Shown here one piece after another: positions 31,891-40,707 of a DNA stretch of 52,846 nucleotides. The stretch comes from Oscillospiraceae bacterium. GTDB taxonomy: Bacteria; Bacillota; Clostridia; Oscillospirales; Ruminococcaceae. The notes under the pieces were generated by a model, which ran no database searches, was not told the DNA's origin, and was given only the letters and a program-made list of their open reading frames with translations. The DNA lies in assembly GCA_016296165.1 (NCBI GenBank), contig JAEDJV010000002.1, forward strand, positions 1 through 52,846, given 5' to 3'. The position numbers and the translations under genes were made by a program. Within the stretch, counting starts at the first letter, position 1. The number at the start of each line of letters is the position of its first letter.

Positions 31891-32906
31891 GATTCTACCA
31901 CCTCATAGCCAGCTGCTCTGATAAGACGGTTATAAACTGCAAGTCCTATCCCTTCTCTTCTCGGAGCACGTACATATAGTGTTTTTATTCCCTTTTTATC
32001 TGCTTCTCTTAATCTCTCAAAAAGCTGCTGAGCCTGTTCCTCAGGAGTTGATCCGTAAGTCATGTAGTTGTACGGAAAATTCTCGGCATCATAATCAAAA
32101 ATAAGGCTGCAGGAATCCTGCTCTGTCTGTTCAGAAACATATTTTTTAAACAGTTCAAAGCCCTCACGAACTAATATTACACGTGCTTTCGGGGAATAAT
32201 GCTTATACTTCATCCCTGGTGAAAGAACTTCCTTTACTTCAGGAGCTTCATCAGAAGTAATGTTTTTATCAATTATAACGTCATCTACAATTGAATTCAG
32301 CTGTTCAGGTGTTATAAATCCAGGTCTTAGAATTCTTAATGAATCATAACCCTCGAATGATATTACGGTTGATTCGAGACCGACAGAACATCTGCCACCA
32401 TCTACAACCGCAGCAATCCTTCCGTTCATATCATCGATTACATGCTGTGCACTTGTAGGACTAGGTGAACCTGAAAGATTTGCCGATGGAGCAGCAAGCG
32501 GTTTACCAACAAGATCAATAACCTTTCGCATTATTTCATTTTCCGGCATTCTTACTGCTACTGTTTCCAGCCCGCCCGTTACTATATACGGTACATTATT
32601 TCTCTTTGGAAGTATCATAGTAAGAGGACCAGGCCAGAACTTTTCGGCGAGGCGATATACAACGGAAGGAATATCCTCTGCATATTCTTCCATCATAGAG
32701 ATACTGGAAACATGGATAATAAGCGGATTATCAGCTGGTCTTCCCTTCGCTTCAAAAATCTTTGCAACAGCCTTTTCATTTGTTGCATCAGCTGCAAGTC
32801 CATATACAGTTTCAGTAGGAAGTCCTACCACTTCACCGTCTCTTAGCAATGCGGCTGCTGCCTCAAGGTCGCTGTCGCTGCTGCTTAAACAATTTATTTC
32901 TTTCAT
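31887..32906 (-). CDS. tsaC: L-threonylcarbamoyladenylate synthase (Sua5-type, two-domain)
   Basis: 339 aa, so the long Sua5 form: an N-terminal YrdC domain (about 1-205) plus a C-terminal Sua5 domain. It makes threonylcarbamoyl-AMP for the t6A37 modification of ANN-decoding tRNAs. YrdC marks are 'GEVVGLPTETVYGLAADATN', 'KGRPADNPLIIHV', 'FWPGPLTMIL', 'VAVRMPEN', 'PLAAPSANLSGSPSPTSAQHV' and 'LESTVI'. The C-terminal domain starts after 'SPGMKYKHYSPKA'. Upstream spacing to prfA is 69 bp; the ribosome site is weak. Confidence 0.94.
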   Translation of the reverse strand: MKEINCLSSSDSDLEAAAALLRDGEVVGLPTETVYGLAADATNEKAVAKIFEAKGRPADNPLIIHVSSISMMEEYAEDIPSVVYRLAEKFWPGPLTMILPKRNNVPYIVTGGLETVAVRMPENEIMRKVIDLVGKPLAAPSANLSGSPSPTSAQHVIDDMNGRIAAVVDGGRCSVGLESTVISFEGYDSLRILRPGFITPEQLNSIVDDVIIDKNITSDEAPEVKEVLSPGMKYKHYSPKARVILVREGFELFKKYVSEQTEQDSCSLIFDYDAENFPYNYMTYGSTPEEQAQQLFERLREADKKGIKTLYVRAPRREGIGLAVYNRLIRAAGYEVVES

Positions 32907-32975
32907 ACACTCATTATTGGATTCGTTTTTCGAACCGTACTACTCCTTCTAAATTAAAGTAATTTCCCTAAAAAA

Positions 32976-34052
32976 TCAGTTTTCATTCTGCATTGCAAGT
33001 TTTGCTGCCTGATCTGCAGTTGCAAGTGCATCTATTACTTCTTCTATATGACCGTTAAGTACATCATCAAGTTTATAGAGAGTAAGACCGATACGATGAT
33101 CAGTAATTCTTCCCTGCGGATAATTGTATGTTCTGATTCGTTCAGATCTGTCACCTGTACCGACCTGCATTTTTCTTTCCGATGCAATTTTGTCAGCCTG
33201 TTCCTGCGAAAGAGCCTCATAAAGTCTCGAACGAAGAATCTTCATTGCCCTTTCTTTGTTTTTAAACTGGCTTCTCTCATCCTGACACTCAACAACTGTG
33301 CCGGTTGGAAGATGAGTTATACGTACAGCTGATTCTGTTTTATTGATATGCTGACCACCAGCACCACTGGCTCTAAAAACATCAATCTTGAGTTCTGACG
33401 GATTTATCTCAAGTTCAACTTCATCTGCCTCAACGAGAACTGCGACAGTAACAGTTGAAGTATGAATACGTCCCTGTGATTCGGTTTCCGGAACACGCTG
33501 CACTCTGTGAACGCCGCTTTCATACTTAAATCTGGAATAGGCTCCGTCACCTTCGATTGAAAAACTTATTTCCTTGAAACCGCCAAGTTCCGTTTCATTT
33601 GAATTGAGTACTTCCTGTTTCCATCCCATTGATTCGGCATACATGGTGTACATGCGATAAAGTGAATTTGCAAAGAGTGCCGCCTCTTCACCGCCTGCAC
33701 CGCCTCTGATCTCAATAATAACGTTTTTTTCATCATTAGGATCTTTTGGTAAAAGTAAAATCTTAAGCTCATCTGTAAGTGAATCCATTTTTTCCTTCTG
33801 TTCCTCATATTCAAGCTGAGCCATTTCCTTCATCTCTTTGTCAAGTCCGCCTGCATCCAGCAGTTCCTTTGCCTCTTCAAAGTTTGATTTTGCACGAAGA
33901 TATTCGTTATATTTTTCTACAATCGGTGTTAATGATTTGTACTCCTTCATCAGTTGCGTATATAAAGAGTTATTATTTATTACTGACGGGTCAGAAAGTT
34001 TCTGATTAATTTCATCATACTTCTGTGCTGTGAGATTTAATTTTTCAAACAT
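32976..34052 (-). CDS. prfA: Peptide chain release factor 1
   Basis: 358 aa, terminates at UAA/UAG. The stop-codon recognition loop region lies in 'RVPETESQGRIHTSTVTVAVL' and the peptidyl-release motif is 'ASGAGGQHINKTESAVRI' (GGQ). The C-terminus 'RIRTYNYPQGRITDHRIGLTLYKLD' is typical. ATG 34052 (MFEKLNLTAQKYDEIN) is preferred, with AAAGGA about 10 bases upstream; the TTG at 34076 precedes that site. In many Clostridia prfA is accompanied by prmC; it is not here. Confidence 0.96.
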   Translation of the reverse strand: MFEKLNLTAQKYDEINQKLSDPSVINNNSLYTQLMKEYKSLTPIVEKYNEYLRAKSNFEEAKELLDAGGLDKEMKEMAQLEYEEQKEKMDSLTDELKILLLPKDPNDEKNVIIEIRGGAGGEEAALFANSLYRMYTMYAESMGWKQEVLNSNETELGGFKEISFSIEGDGAYSRFKYESGVHRVQRVPETESQGRIHTSTVTVAVLVEADEVELEINPSELKIDVFRASGAGGQHINKTESAVRITHLPTGTVVECQDERSQFKNKERAMKILRSRLYEALSQEQADKIASERKMQVGTGDRSERIRTYNYPQGRITDHRIGLTLYKLDDVLNGHIEEVIDALATADQAAKLAMQNEN

Positions 34053-34105
34053 AAATTCTGCATTCCTTTTTGACAATAGTTTTATATGAAGTAATCAGCT
34101 TATCA

Positions 34106-34297
34106 CTAAGGTTCTTTCTGTACCCTGATAACCTGTCTGATTTTATTTTCTATCTTGCCTCTGGGTACCATAAATTCTCGTGAACATCCAAGACACTTAA
34201 GTCTGAAATCAGCGCCGGATCTAATGACATAAAATTCATTTTTTCCGCATGGGTGATTTTTTTTCATTATAAGCGTATCGCCCGGTCTTATATCCAT
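34106..34297 (-). CDS. DUF951 family small protein
   Basis: 63 aa from ATG 34297, which follows AGGAGGG; a longer frame to 34372 has no ribosome site. Pattern 'IRPGDTLIMKKNHPCGKNEFYVIRSGADFRLKCLGCSREFMVPR' is the DUF951 consensus. One Cys in H-P-C-G and the C-x-x-C of 'CLGC' give a likely zinc site. Function unknown. First gene of the row leading to prfA. Confidence 0.9.
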   Translation of the reverse strand: MDIRPGDTLIMKKNHPCGKNEFYVIRSGADFRLKCLGCSREFMVPRGKIENKIRQVIRVQKEP

Positions 34298-34330
34298 AGT
34301 ACCCTCCTGTTTACAATATATGCACTCTAT

Positions 34331-34359
34331 ATTATAAACTATTTTTTTGAAATAAGCAA
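34331..34359 (-). promoter_or_regulatory. Promoter of the DUF951-prfA-tsaC-coaE-M18 operon
   Basis: Minus strand TTGCTT (34359-34354), 17-base spacer, TATAAT (34336-34331). Confidence 0.8.
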
Positions 34360-34465
34360 TAATATTCTTCATATTTTTTCGAAAAAAATATATATAAAAT
34401 TTTATGCATTTTTATTCGCCGCATAGTTTTATATAACATCATCATTCTTTCATTTTCGTTCATAA

Positions 34466-34494
34466 TTGATTTTATTTTAAATAAAGTGTATAAT
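34466..34494 (+). promoter_or_regulatory. Promoter of the YdjM-like gene
   Basis: TTGATT (34466-34471), 17-base spacer, TATAAT (34489-34494). Confidence 0.75.
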
Positions 34495-34537
34495 AAAATC
34501 TGAATACTGAAATACATATATGAAAGGATAGAAAAAA

Positions 34538-35158
34538 TTGACTTATAAAACACATCTTGCCACAGGATATACAGCAGCCCTTCTTTTTACTAATCCATCT
34601 TCACTTTCTGAACTTGTAATGTGTATAGGAGTTTCTTCAATTGGTTCAGTAATAAGCGATATTGACGCCTCTACTTCTGAGAGCAGAAAAAATCTAGGAA
34701 AAGTTTTAGCAGCCTCGGCAATCGGAATTGCTGTGATACTGGCCGGAGATTATTTCTGGAATCTCGGAATAGTATCGCGTTTCAGAAACAGCGCAGCGCT
34801 GATGAGACTGTTTACTGGATTTATAGCGTTTATAGGAATCTGTATTTTCGGAGAACACAGACCGCACAGGTCATTTATGCATTCACTTTTAGGTGTTGCT
34901 GCAATAACATTTAGTTTTTCAGTTATTATCCCTTCATCAGCAAAATATTTGGCTGTTTCAATGCTCTCACACATCTTAATAGATATGCTGAACAAGAAGA
35001 AGATACAACTTTTCTACCCTCTGAAAAAACCAAAAATTGGCTTCAATATATGTTACGCTGACGGAATGGTAAACCGGATGCTGTTTTTCTTAGCTTCCGC
35101 TGCTTCTGTTTTACTGATTGCACTCAAACTTTATGATATTATTCCTAAGATGTTTTAA
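34538..35158 (+). CDS. YdjM-family (DUF457) membrane metal-dependent hydrolase
   Basis: 206 aa from TTG 34538, which follows AAAGGATAG. About four to five hydrophobic segments mark an inner-membrane protein. Family motifs are 'THLATGYTAALL' at the N-terminus, 'GSVISDIDAS' and 'EHRPHRSFMHSLLG', with conserved His and Asp residues thought to bind metal. In E. coli YdjM belongs to the SOS regulon, but no LexA-like box is obvious here. Monocistronic, with a strong terminator behind. The biological role is not known. Confidence 0.85.
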   Translation: MTYKTHLATGYTAALLFTNPSSLSELVMCIGVSSIGSVISDIDASTSESRKNLGKVLAASAIGIAVILAGDYFWNLGIVSRFRNSAALMRLFTGFIAFIGICIFGEHRPHRSFMHSLLGVAAITFSFSVIIPSSAKYLAVSMLSHILIDMLNKKKIQLFYPLKKPKIGFNICYADGMVNRMLFFLASAASVLLIALKLYDIIPKMF

Positions 35159-35163
35159 CCTAA

Positions 35164-35201
35164 AAAAACCCCTCATCTTTTCTGAAAGATGAGGGGTTTT
35201 T
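35164..35201. terminator. Bidirectional terminator between the YdjM-like gene and the ter operon
   Basis: 17-bp perfect inverted repeat (35164-35180 and 35185-35201) with a TCTG loop, flanked by A and T tracts. Convergent genes share it. Confidence 0.9.
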
Positions 35202-35236
35202 AAGATTTAAACTATATATTTTCCGAAACTATATAA

Positions 35237-35821
35237 TCAGACGTCTACACCGAAGCTCTTGCAGAGTGCTTCAAGACCTCCCTGATATCCTGCTGCAACG
35301 GCAGAGAATTTCCAGTCGTTATTGTTCTTGTAGATTTCACATACTACAATTGCTGTTTCAATTGAAAAGTCCTCTACAAGGTCAAATCTTAAAACTTCTT
35401 CGCCAACCATGTCATCATCAGTTGCCATCTTAGCAACGTGAACATAAGCATTGGAAACCTGTCCGAAGTTCTGCTTTCTGTTTACTGCATCATGAATTGT
35501 AACTGTGATAGCGATTTTGGAAATATTAGCTGGAATCTTGGAGAAGTCAATCATGATTACTTCATCGTCACCGTCTCCGTCACCTGTACGGTTATCACCT
35601 GTATGAACTACCGCTTCATTTCTGCTCTTAAGGTTATTGTAGAAGATAAAATCTTCGTCACAGGTAACCTTGCCGTTTTCACCAAGAAGAAAAGCTGCTG
35701 CGTCAAGGTCGAAATCATATCCGCCGTCATACTTGTTTGTGTCCCATCCAAGACCGATAAGTGCCTTCACTATTCCTTTGTCAAGACTTACTCTCTGTCC
35801 TTTTGATAAACTTACTGCCAT
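35237..35821 (-). CDS. terD: TerD family calcium-binding stress protein (second copy)
   Basis: 194 aa from ATG 35821, which follows GGGAGG; the frame continues upstream without a site. Full TerD domain: 'VSLSKGQRVSL', 'GLGWDTNKYDGGYDFDLDAAAFLLGENGKV', 'DFIFYNNL', 'HTGDNRTGDGDGDDEVIMIDFSKIP', with acidic Ca2+-binding clusters at both sites. The last gene of the ter operon and about 40% identical by eye to the TerD just upstream. TerD proteins confer tellurite, colicin and phage resistance in enterobacteria by an unclear mechanism. Confidence 0.93.
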   Translation of the reverse strand: MAVSLSKGQRVSLDKGIVKALIGLGWDTNKYDGGYDFDLDAAAFLLGENGKVTCDEDFIFYNNLKSRNEAVVHTGDNRTGDGDGDDEVIMIDFSKIPANISKIAITVTIHDAVNRKQNFGQVSNAYVHVAKMATDDDMVGEEVLRFDLVEDFSIETAIVVCEIYKNNNDWKFSAVAAGYQGGLEALCKSFGVDV

Positions 35822-35874
35822 TGTTTTATACCTCCCAATAAAGTATTTATATTTTAATGCTTTCACATTAATTA

Positions 35875-36462
35875 TCAGATAAATCTCTTAATTATCTGAG
35901 CTACTCCGTCATCTCTTGTGCCTTCACCTACGGCATTAAACTTCCATTCGCCGTCTTTTCTGTATAACTCACCGAATACCATCGCAGTCATACCGTCGTA
36001 GTTGTCTGATAGATTGAATCTGCAGATTTCCTGATTGTTATCTGAATTTACTATTCTGATAAAAGCGTTCTTGATAAGACCAAAGTGCTGCGCTCTCTTT
36101 GTTGCTTCATAAATAGTTACAGCGAAAACGATCTTGTTGTACTGCTGCGGAAGATCACTTAAGTAAACAAGCACCTGTTCATCATCACCATCACCGGCAC
36201 CTGTAAGGTTATCACCCTGATGAATGATACAGTGTGTCTTATGTGTAAGATTGTTGTAGAAAACTACATCATCCTTACTTCCGAGTTTATCATTGGTAAG
36301 TGCGATAGCTACTGCATCACAGTCGATATCCTGGTTTCTGCCACCGAAAAGGCTGAACTTTTTCGGTGCTTCATCCCATCCTAAGCCTACCATTACTCTC
36401 TTAAGTCCTGCATTTCCTTTTGTAAGATCAATCTTCTGACCTTTTTGTAAATTAACTGCCAT
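35875..36462 (-). CDS. terD: TerD family calcium-binding stress protein (first copy)
   Basis: 195 aa. 'VNLQKGQKIDLTK', 'VMVGLGWDE', 'DIDCDAVAIALTNDKLG', 'DVVFYNNLTH', 'HQGDNLTGAGDGDDEQVLVYLSDLP' and 'GLIKNAFIRIVN' define TerD. The first acidic site is D-I-D-C-D, slightly different from the D-L-D-A-A of its neighbour. It follows the Ca2+-ATPase gene by 17 bases, with GAAGGGAAG before the ATG. A link between a calcium-binding protein and a calcium pump in one operon is suggestive. Confidence 0.93.
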   Translation of the reverse strand: MAVNLQKGQKIDLTKGNAGLKRVMVGLGWDEAPKKFSLFGGRNQDIDCDAVAIALTNDKLGSKDDVVFYNNLTHKTHCIIHQGDNLTGAGDGDDEQVLVYLSDLPQQYNKIVFAVTIYEATKRAQHFGLIKNAFIRIVNSDNNQEICRFNLSDNYDGMTAMVFGELYRKDGEWKFNAVGEGTRDDGVAQIIKRFI

Positions 36463-36479
36463 TTTTCTTTCTTCCCTTC

Positions 36480-39200
36480 TTATTTATTTTTCATAATTGC
36501 TTTTCTGATAAGGTCAACCGGAATGATGGAGAATGCCATAACAAGTACCACGAGCCATTCTACAAAGTCGAGTCCATGACATCTGAGTACTGCTCCGCCG
36601 AGATATGTCATAAGAATCTGTACAACTGCAATTATTCCGAGAACCTTAAGAAATCCTTTGTTTCCGCCTATATTTTCAAAAAGATTTGTTTTATCTGTTC
36701 TTGCATTAAATGCATTGAATACCGCTGAGAAGATAAAGAATGCAAAATATGCTGTACCTAACTCCAGATACGTATCACCGGCTGAAAAGTCAGCTGGGTT
36801 AAATAACTTCGTGCTTTCAAGTCCTTCAACGAATATTTTCTGAAGAGGTGTAAATACAAGCATAAGGAATCCGAGAGCAAACATCCATAGACTTCCTGTG
36901 ATAATACTGCTCCACATCTTCTTGCTTACGATATTTTCGGAACGTTTCTTTGGTTTTTCCTGCATAAATCTCTTGAGTGCCGGCTCTCCGCCAAATGCGA
37001 GAGCTGCGAGTGTATCCATAACAAGATTTACCCAGAGAATCTGAATAACTGTAAGAGGTTCGTTAATGCCGACAAGCGGACATACAAATGAGATAAGAAC
37101 AGCCGCAACGTTAATTGTAAGCTGGAATATGATAAACTTTCTTATACTGTTAAAAATAGTACGTCCATAGAGGATAGCCTTGTCGATTGAGTTAAAGTTA
37201 TCATCAAGAATAACGATATCACTTGCTTCCTTGGCAACTTCTGTACCGCCGCCCATTGCAAAACCAACGTCTGCTTTTTTTAGTGCCGGTGAGTCATTTA
37301 CACCGTCACCTGTCATACCAACAACCAGTTCAAGTTCCTGTGCTATTCTTACAAGACGGCTCTTGTCTGTAGGAAGTGCTCTGGCAATTACTCTTATATC
37401 AGGAAGTACTTTCTTGATTTCGTCATCTGACATCTTCTGAAGTTCATCAGATGTAAGCACAACATCGCTGTCTGATGTAAGGAGATTTGCTTCCCTTGCA
37501 ATTGCAACGGCTGTATCCTTACGGTCACCTGTAATCATTACTACCTGTACACCAGCCTGATGTACTTCTGCGATAGCTGTTACAGATTCAGGACGGACTT
37601 CATCTCTGATTCCAAGAATACCGATAAATGTCCATTCTCCTTCAGGGAGTGAATCCTCGCCAAGAGCTTCATCTGCTACAGCAAGTCCGAGAACTCGGAT
37701 GGCACGTCCGGCAAGTTCATTTATCTTGTCATCAATTGCTTTTGCATTGGTGAATTCCTGCTTGTTTCCGTTTTCATCAAAATAATATTTACAGCGTGAT
37801 ATTAATTTTTCAGGAGCACCCTTGATAAGTGTATAATTATAATCACCGCTTACCTGGGTTGCCGAATACTTGTTTGTACTGTTGAATGGTATAGAAGCTA
37901 CCTTTTCAACATTTACACCTTCCGGAATACAGTTGACAGCAAACCCGAGAACAGCCTTTTCTGTAGCATTTCCGCCTACAACTGTTGCTTTTCCGTCTTC
38001 GCGTGAAATAATAGAAGTTGTGTTATGGTGAATTGCAACTGACATTATCTTTCCAAGACCACCCTTAACTTCTTCAGCCTTAGAATATTCTGTCATATTT
38101 CCGTCAACAAAAGTAACTACTTCAAGTTTACCCTTTGTAATTGTACCTGTTTTATCTGAGAAGAGAATATTAAGACTTCCGGCAGTTTCAATACCGTTAA
38201 TCTTTCTTACAAGAACATTGTCCTTGAGCATCTTGCCCATGTTCATTGCTGAAACAAGTGCAATCATAAGAGGAAGTCCTTCAGGAACAGCCATAACTAT
38301 GATAATAACAGCAAGGATAATTGCATCAAGAATATCGCCAAGAACCGGTGCAAATCCACTTGAAAAATAAGTTCCGAATCCGCCGCCTGTCATAATTCTC
38401 TGAATCATCAGAGCAACGGCAATTGCAATACCGCCTATATAACCGAACTTACTGATACCGTTTGCGAGATTTGAAAGTTTTACCTTAAGAGGACTTTCTC
38501 TGTCATCATCCTGCTGGAGTTCCTTGGCAATCTGTCCGTAAACTGACTTGTCGCCTACTACAGTTACTTCCATTACTGCGTTACCGGAACATACAACAGA
38601 ACCTCTGAATACTTTATACGGGTTAAGGAAATCCATTGCTTCGCCTTCATCTGAATAATTTTCAGGAACTGGGATTTTGCTTGCTTCCTTTGATTCACCG
38701 TTGAGTACAGACTGATCAACTTTGATATCACCGTCAACTATCTGTCCGTCAGCCGGAATCTTATCACCTGACTGAAGAAGAATGCAGTCGCCAACTACGA
38801 TATCGTCAATCGGCACTTCCTGAATAGAACCGTTTCTGTAGATCTTGCAAGTAATCTTCGAAGCTTCTTCCTGGAGTTTCTGGAAAGCATTTTCGTTTCT
38901 GAATTCTGAAAATGTTGATACAAAAGTAGCAAGCGCAATTGCAATTGCTATACCAACAGGTTCATACCACTCTACATCAACATCCTTGAGTACACCTGTA
39001 GCACCAAGAATAAAAATAAGAAGATTAACTCCGAGAGCTACGCAAAGGATTTTGATCATCGGATCCCCAAAGTTGCCCATTAACTTGTCAAAGAATGTTT
39101 CTCCCTGAACCTCGCTAAGCTTATTGGAACCATGTTCGTTTCTGGACTTTTCCACCTGTTCACTGGTAAGCCCAAATTTCTTTTCCTTGGAATTTTCCAT
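36480..39200 (-). CDS. P-type Ca2+-transporting ATPase (PMCA/P2B-like)
   Basis: 906 aa, complete. N-terminal cation-ATPase domain (FGLTSEQVEKSRNEHGSNKLSE), TGES equivalent 'LNGESKEAS', the ion-site helix motif 'VMAVPEGLPLMIAL' (PEGLP, typical of Ca2+ pumps), phosphorylation site 'LFSDKTGTITKG' and hinge 'GMTGDGVNDSPALKKADVGFAMG', then the C-terminal transmembrane domain ending 'SIIPVDLIRKAIMKNK'. About ten membrane segments. Exports Ca2+ at the cost of ATP. It lies inside the ter operon, 21 bases after the kinase gene, which is not the usual setting for such a pump. Confidence 0.93.
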   Translation of the reverse strand: MENSKEKKFGLTSEQVEKSRNEHGSNKLSEVQGETFFDKLMGNFGDPMIKILCVALGVNLLIFILGATGVLKDVDVEWYEPVGIAIAIALATFVSTFSEFRNENAFQKLQEEASKITCKIYRNGSIQEVPIDDIVVGDCILLQSGDKIPADGQIVDGDIKVDQSVLNGESKEASKIPVPENYSDEGEAMDFLNPYKVFRGSVVCSGNAVMEVTVVGDKSVYGQIAKELQQDDDRESPLKVKLSNLANGISKFGYIGGIAIAVALMIQRIMTGGGFGTYFSSGFAPVLGDILDAIILAVIIIVMAVPEGLPLMIALVSAMNMGKMLKDNVLVRKINGIETAGSLNILFSDKTGTITKGKLEVVTFVDGNMTEYSKAEEVKGGLGKIMSVAIHHNTTSIISREDGKATVVGGNATEKAVLGFAVNCIPEGVNVEKVASIPFNSTNKYSATQVSGDYNYTLIKGAPEKLISRCKYYFDENGNKQEFTNAKAIDDKINELAGRAIRVLGLAVADEALGEDSLPEGEWTFIGILGIRDEVRPESVTAIAEVHQAGVQVVMITGDRKDTAVAIAREANLLTSDSDVVLTSDELQKMSDDEIKKVLPDIRVIARALPTDKSRLVRIAQELELVVGMTGDGVNDSPALKKADVGFAMGGGTEVAKEASDIVILDDNFNSIDKAILYGRTIFNSIRKFIIFQLTINVAAVLISFVCPLVGINEPLTVIQILWVNLVMDTLAALAFGGEPALKRFMQEKPKKRSENIVSKKMWSSIITGSLWMFALGFLMLVFTPLQKIFVEGLESTKLFNPADFSAGDTYLELGTAYFAFFIFSAVFNAFNARTDKTNLFENIGGNKGFLKVLGIIAVVQILMTYLGGAVLRCHGLDFVEWLVVLVMAFSIIPVDLIRKAIMKNK

Positions 39201-39221
39201 ATTTTTCTCCTTTTCTTTTAT

Positions 39222-40697
39222 TTATTTATTTATGAAAAGCTCTGCATGAAGCAGCAGGCTGTTTTCATCTCTTATCAATCTGAATGATATTCCGTCCTTT
39301 ATCTCAAAGGCATATCCTTTTGGAATGGTCATTCCATCAGGTGAAAGAAGATTGTCAAGCGCAATGTTTACCAGATAGTATTTATCATCTGTGTGTTTAA
39401 TATACGCCTTTACCTCTCTGTCAGCTGCCTTTTCATCCGGAAATATATTGGAATAAAGATTCCAGTTACAGATTGGCATCTTGTCATCAGCAATAAGTTC
39501 TGACGTTTTAAACCATCTGCCTGTGAAACCTTTTCGCTGTGTGTAAAAGTTCAGTTTCATTACAGTATCGTCTTTTATTCTCTCTTTACAAAACGGACAA
39601 ACAGGTTTTTCAGGATTGTAGAGAACAAAATATTTTTTTTCGCAATTAGGATTGGTACACCTGCGAAGAAGGTTCCATGTCTTTATCAGACCTCTTTCCC
39701 ACTCCATAGCAGTTGGTCTTTCTGTAGGATTATGAAGTCCTTTTGAAAATGCCCTGAGAAACAGTTCTTCGAGATAAGGACCGAGATCCTGAATAGTTAC
39801 CTCAAGATCTGACGGTCTGTTTGAAGTATCATCAGGATCTTCAATAAATGTTGCACATTTTCCCAGACACAGATAATCATCTTCTTCCGCATCCTGTGAA
39901 TAAATCTTAGGCCCTATTATCGGATGTCTTAAAAAAATATATTCATAGAACAAAACCGCCATTGAATGGAGATCTGTCTGAACACTCGGAAACTTTCTGT
40001 CTTTTCTGTCCATACCAAGCGTCTGCAAAATTTCAGGTGCGACATATCCTCTTGTTCCGATAACCTCCGGAGGATATAGTCCCGGTACTACCAGAGAATC
40101 GATATCTATGATAACACATGTACCGGAACGAGGATCAACAAGCACATTGTTACATGAAAGATCTGAGTGTGCAAGTCCTGCCTGATGCATTCTCCTGAGT
40201 GATCTTGCAAGGAGAATAGACATCTGGAGCATTGACCTGAAATCACCTAATTCAGGTGAATTAAGATACTTACGACTTTTTCCGGTAAACCAGTTACTTT
40301 TTTTATCTTTTCCTTTTAACTTAAGAATCTGTGAAGCATTTTCACCAAAGAAAAAGTTTGCAGGATATGAGGGACAAACTATTCCGAACTCCGGTCTGAC
40401 AACCGTTGCAACCGGCCAGCAGAAACATCTTTCAAAGTATGCCGCTGTTTGTTTGTCATTACCCTTAGCACCGCCGTATTCTTCAGCAAGTGTAGGATTG
40501 TATTTACCGATAATCGCATTTATCCGGTCTCTTATGGCTGGATTTTCAGCATTTTCCGGATCGTTGAAAAACTGTATTACGTAGGATTTGTCCGGTGTAA
40601 AATAGGTGTATTTCATACCGCCTCTCGGAGGGTTATCAGTAACAACATATTCTATCTCTTTTCCGTTACTTAGAAGCGCACGTCTTATTTTTTCCAT
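39222..40697 (-). CDS. Ter-associated protein kinase with a C-terminal zinc ribbon
   Basis: 491 aa from ATG 40697 (GAGGA 8 bases upstream; the longer frame to 40778 overlaps the PP2C gene). Kinase-like core: catalytic loop 'HSDLSCNN' (177-184), 'IIDIDSL' (196-202) in place of DFG, and 'GTRGYVAPE' (activation/APE, about 214-222). The beta-3 lysine is not obvious ('SYVIQFF' near 38-44), so activity needs checking. A zinc ribbon follows with Cys347, Cys352, Cys367 and Cys370, then a C-terminal domain of about 110 residues with no match known to me. It belongs to the TerY-P triad (vWA, PP2C, kinase) described for Ter systems. Confidence 0.85.
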   Translation of the reverse strand: MEKIRRALLSNGKEIEYVVTDNPPRGGMKYTYFTPDKSYVIQFFNDPENAENPAIRDRINAIIGKYNPTLAEEYGGAKGNDKQTAAYFERCFCWPVATVVRPEFGIVCPSYPANFFFGENASQILKLKGKDKKSNWFTGKSRKYLNSPELGDFRSMLQMSILLARSLRRMHQAGLAHSDLSCNNVLVDPRSGTCVIIDIDSLVVPGLYPPEVIGTRGYVAPEILQTLGMDRKDRKFPSVQTDLHSMAVLFYEYIFLRHPIIGPKIYSQDAEEDDYLCLGKCATFIEDPDDTSNRPSDLEVTIQDLGPYLEELFLRAFSKGLHNPTERPTAMEWERGLIKTWNLLRRCTNPNCEKKYFVLYNPEKPVCPFCKERIKDDTVMKLNFYTQRKGFTGRWFKTSELIADDKMPICNWNLYSNIFPDEKAADREVKAYIKHTDDKYYLVNIALDNLLSPDGMTIPKGYAFEIKDGISFRLIRDENSLLLHAELFINK

Positions 40698-40707
40698 GAA
40701 CCAGTCC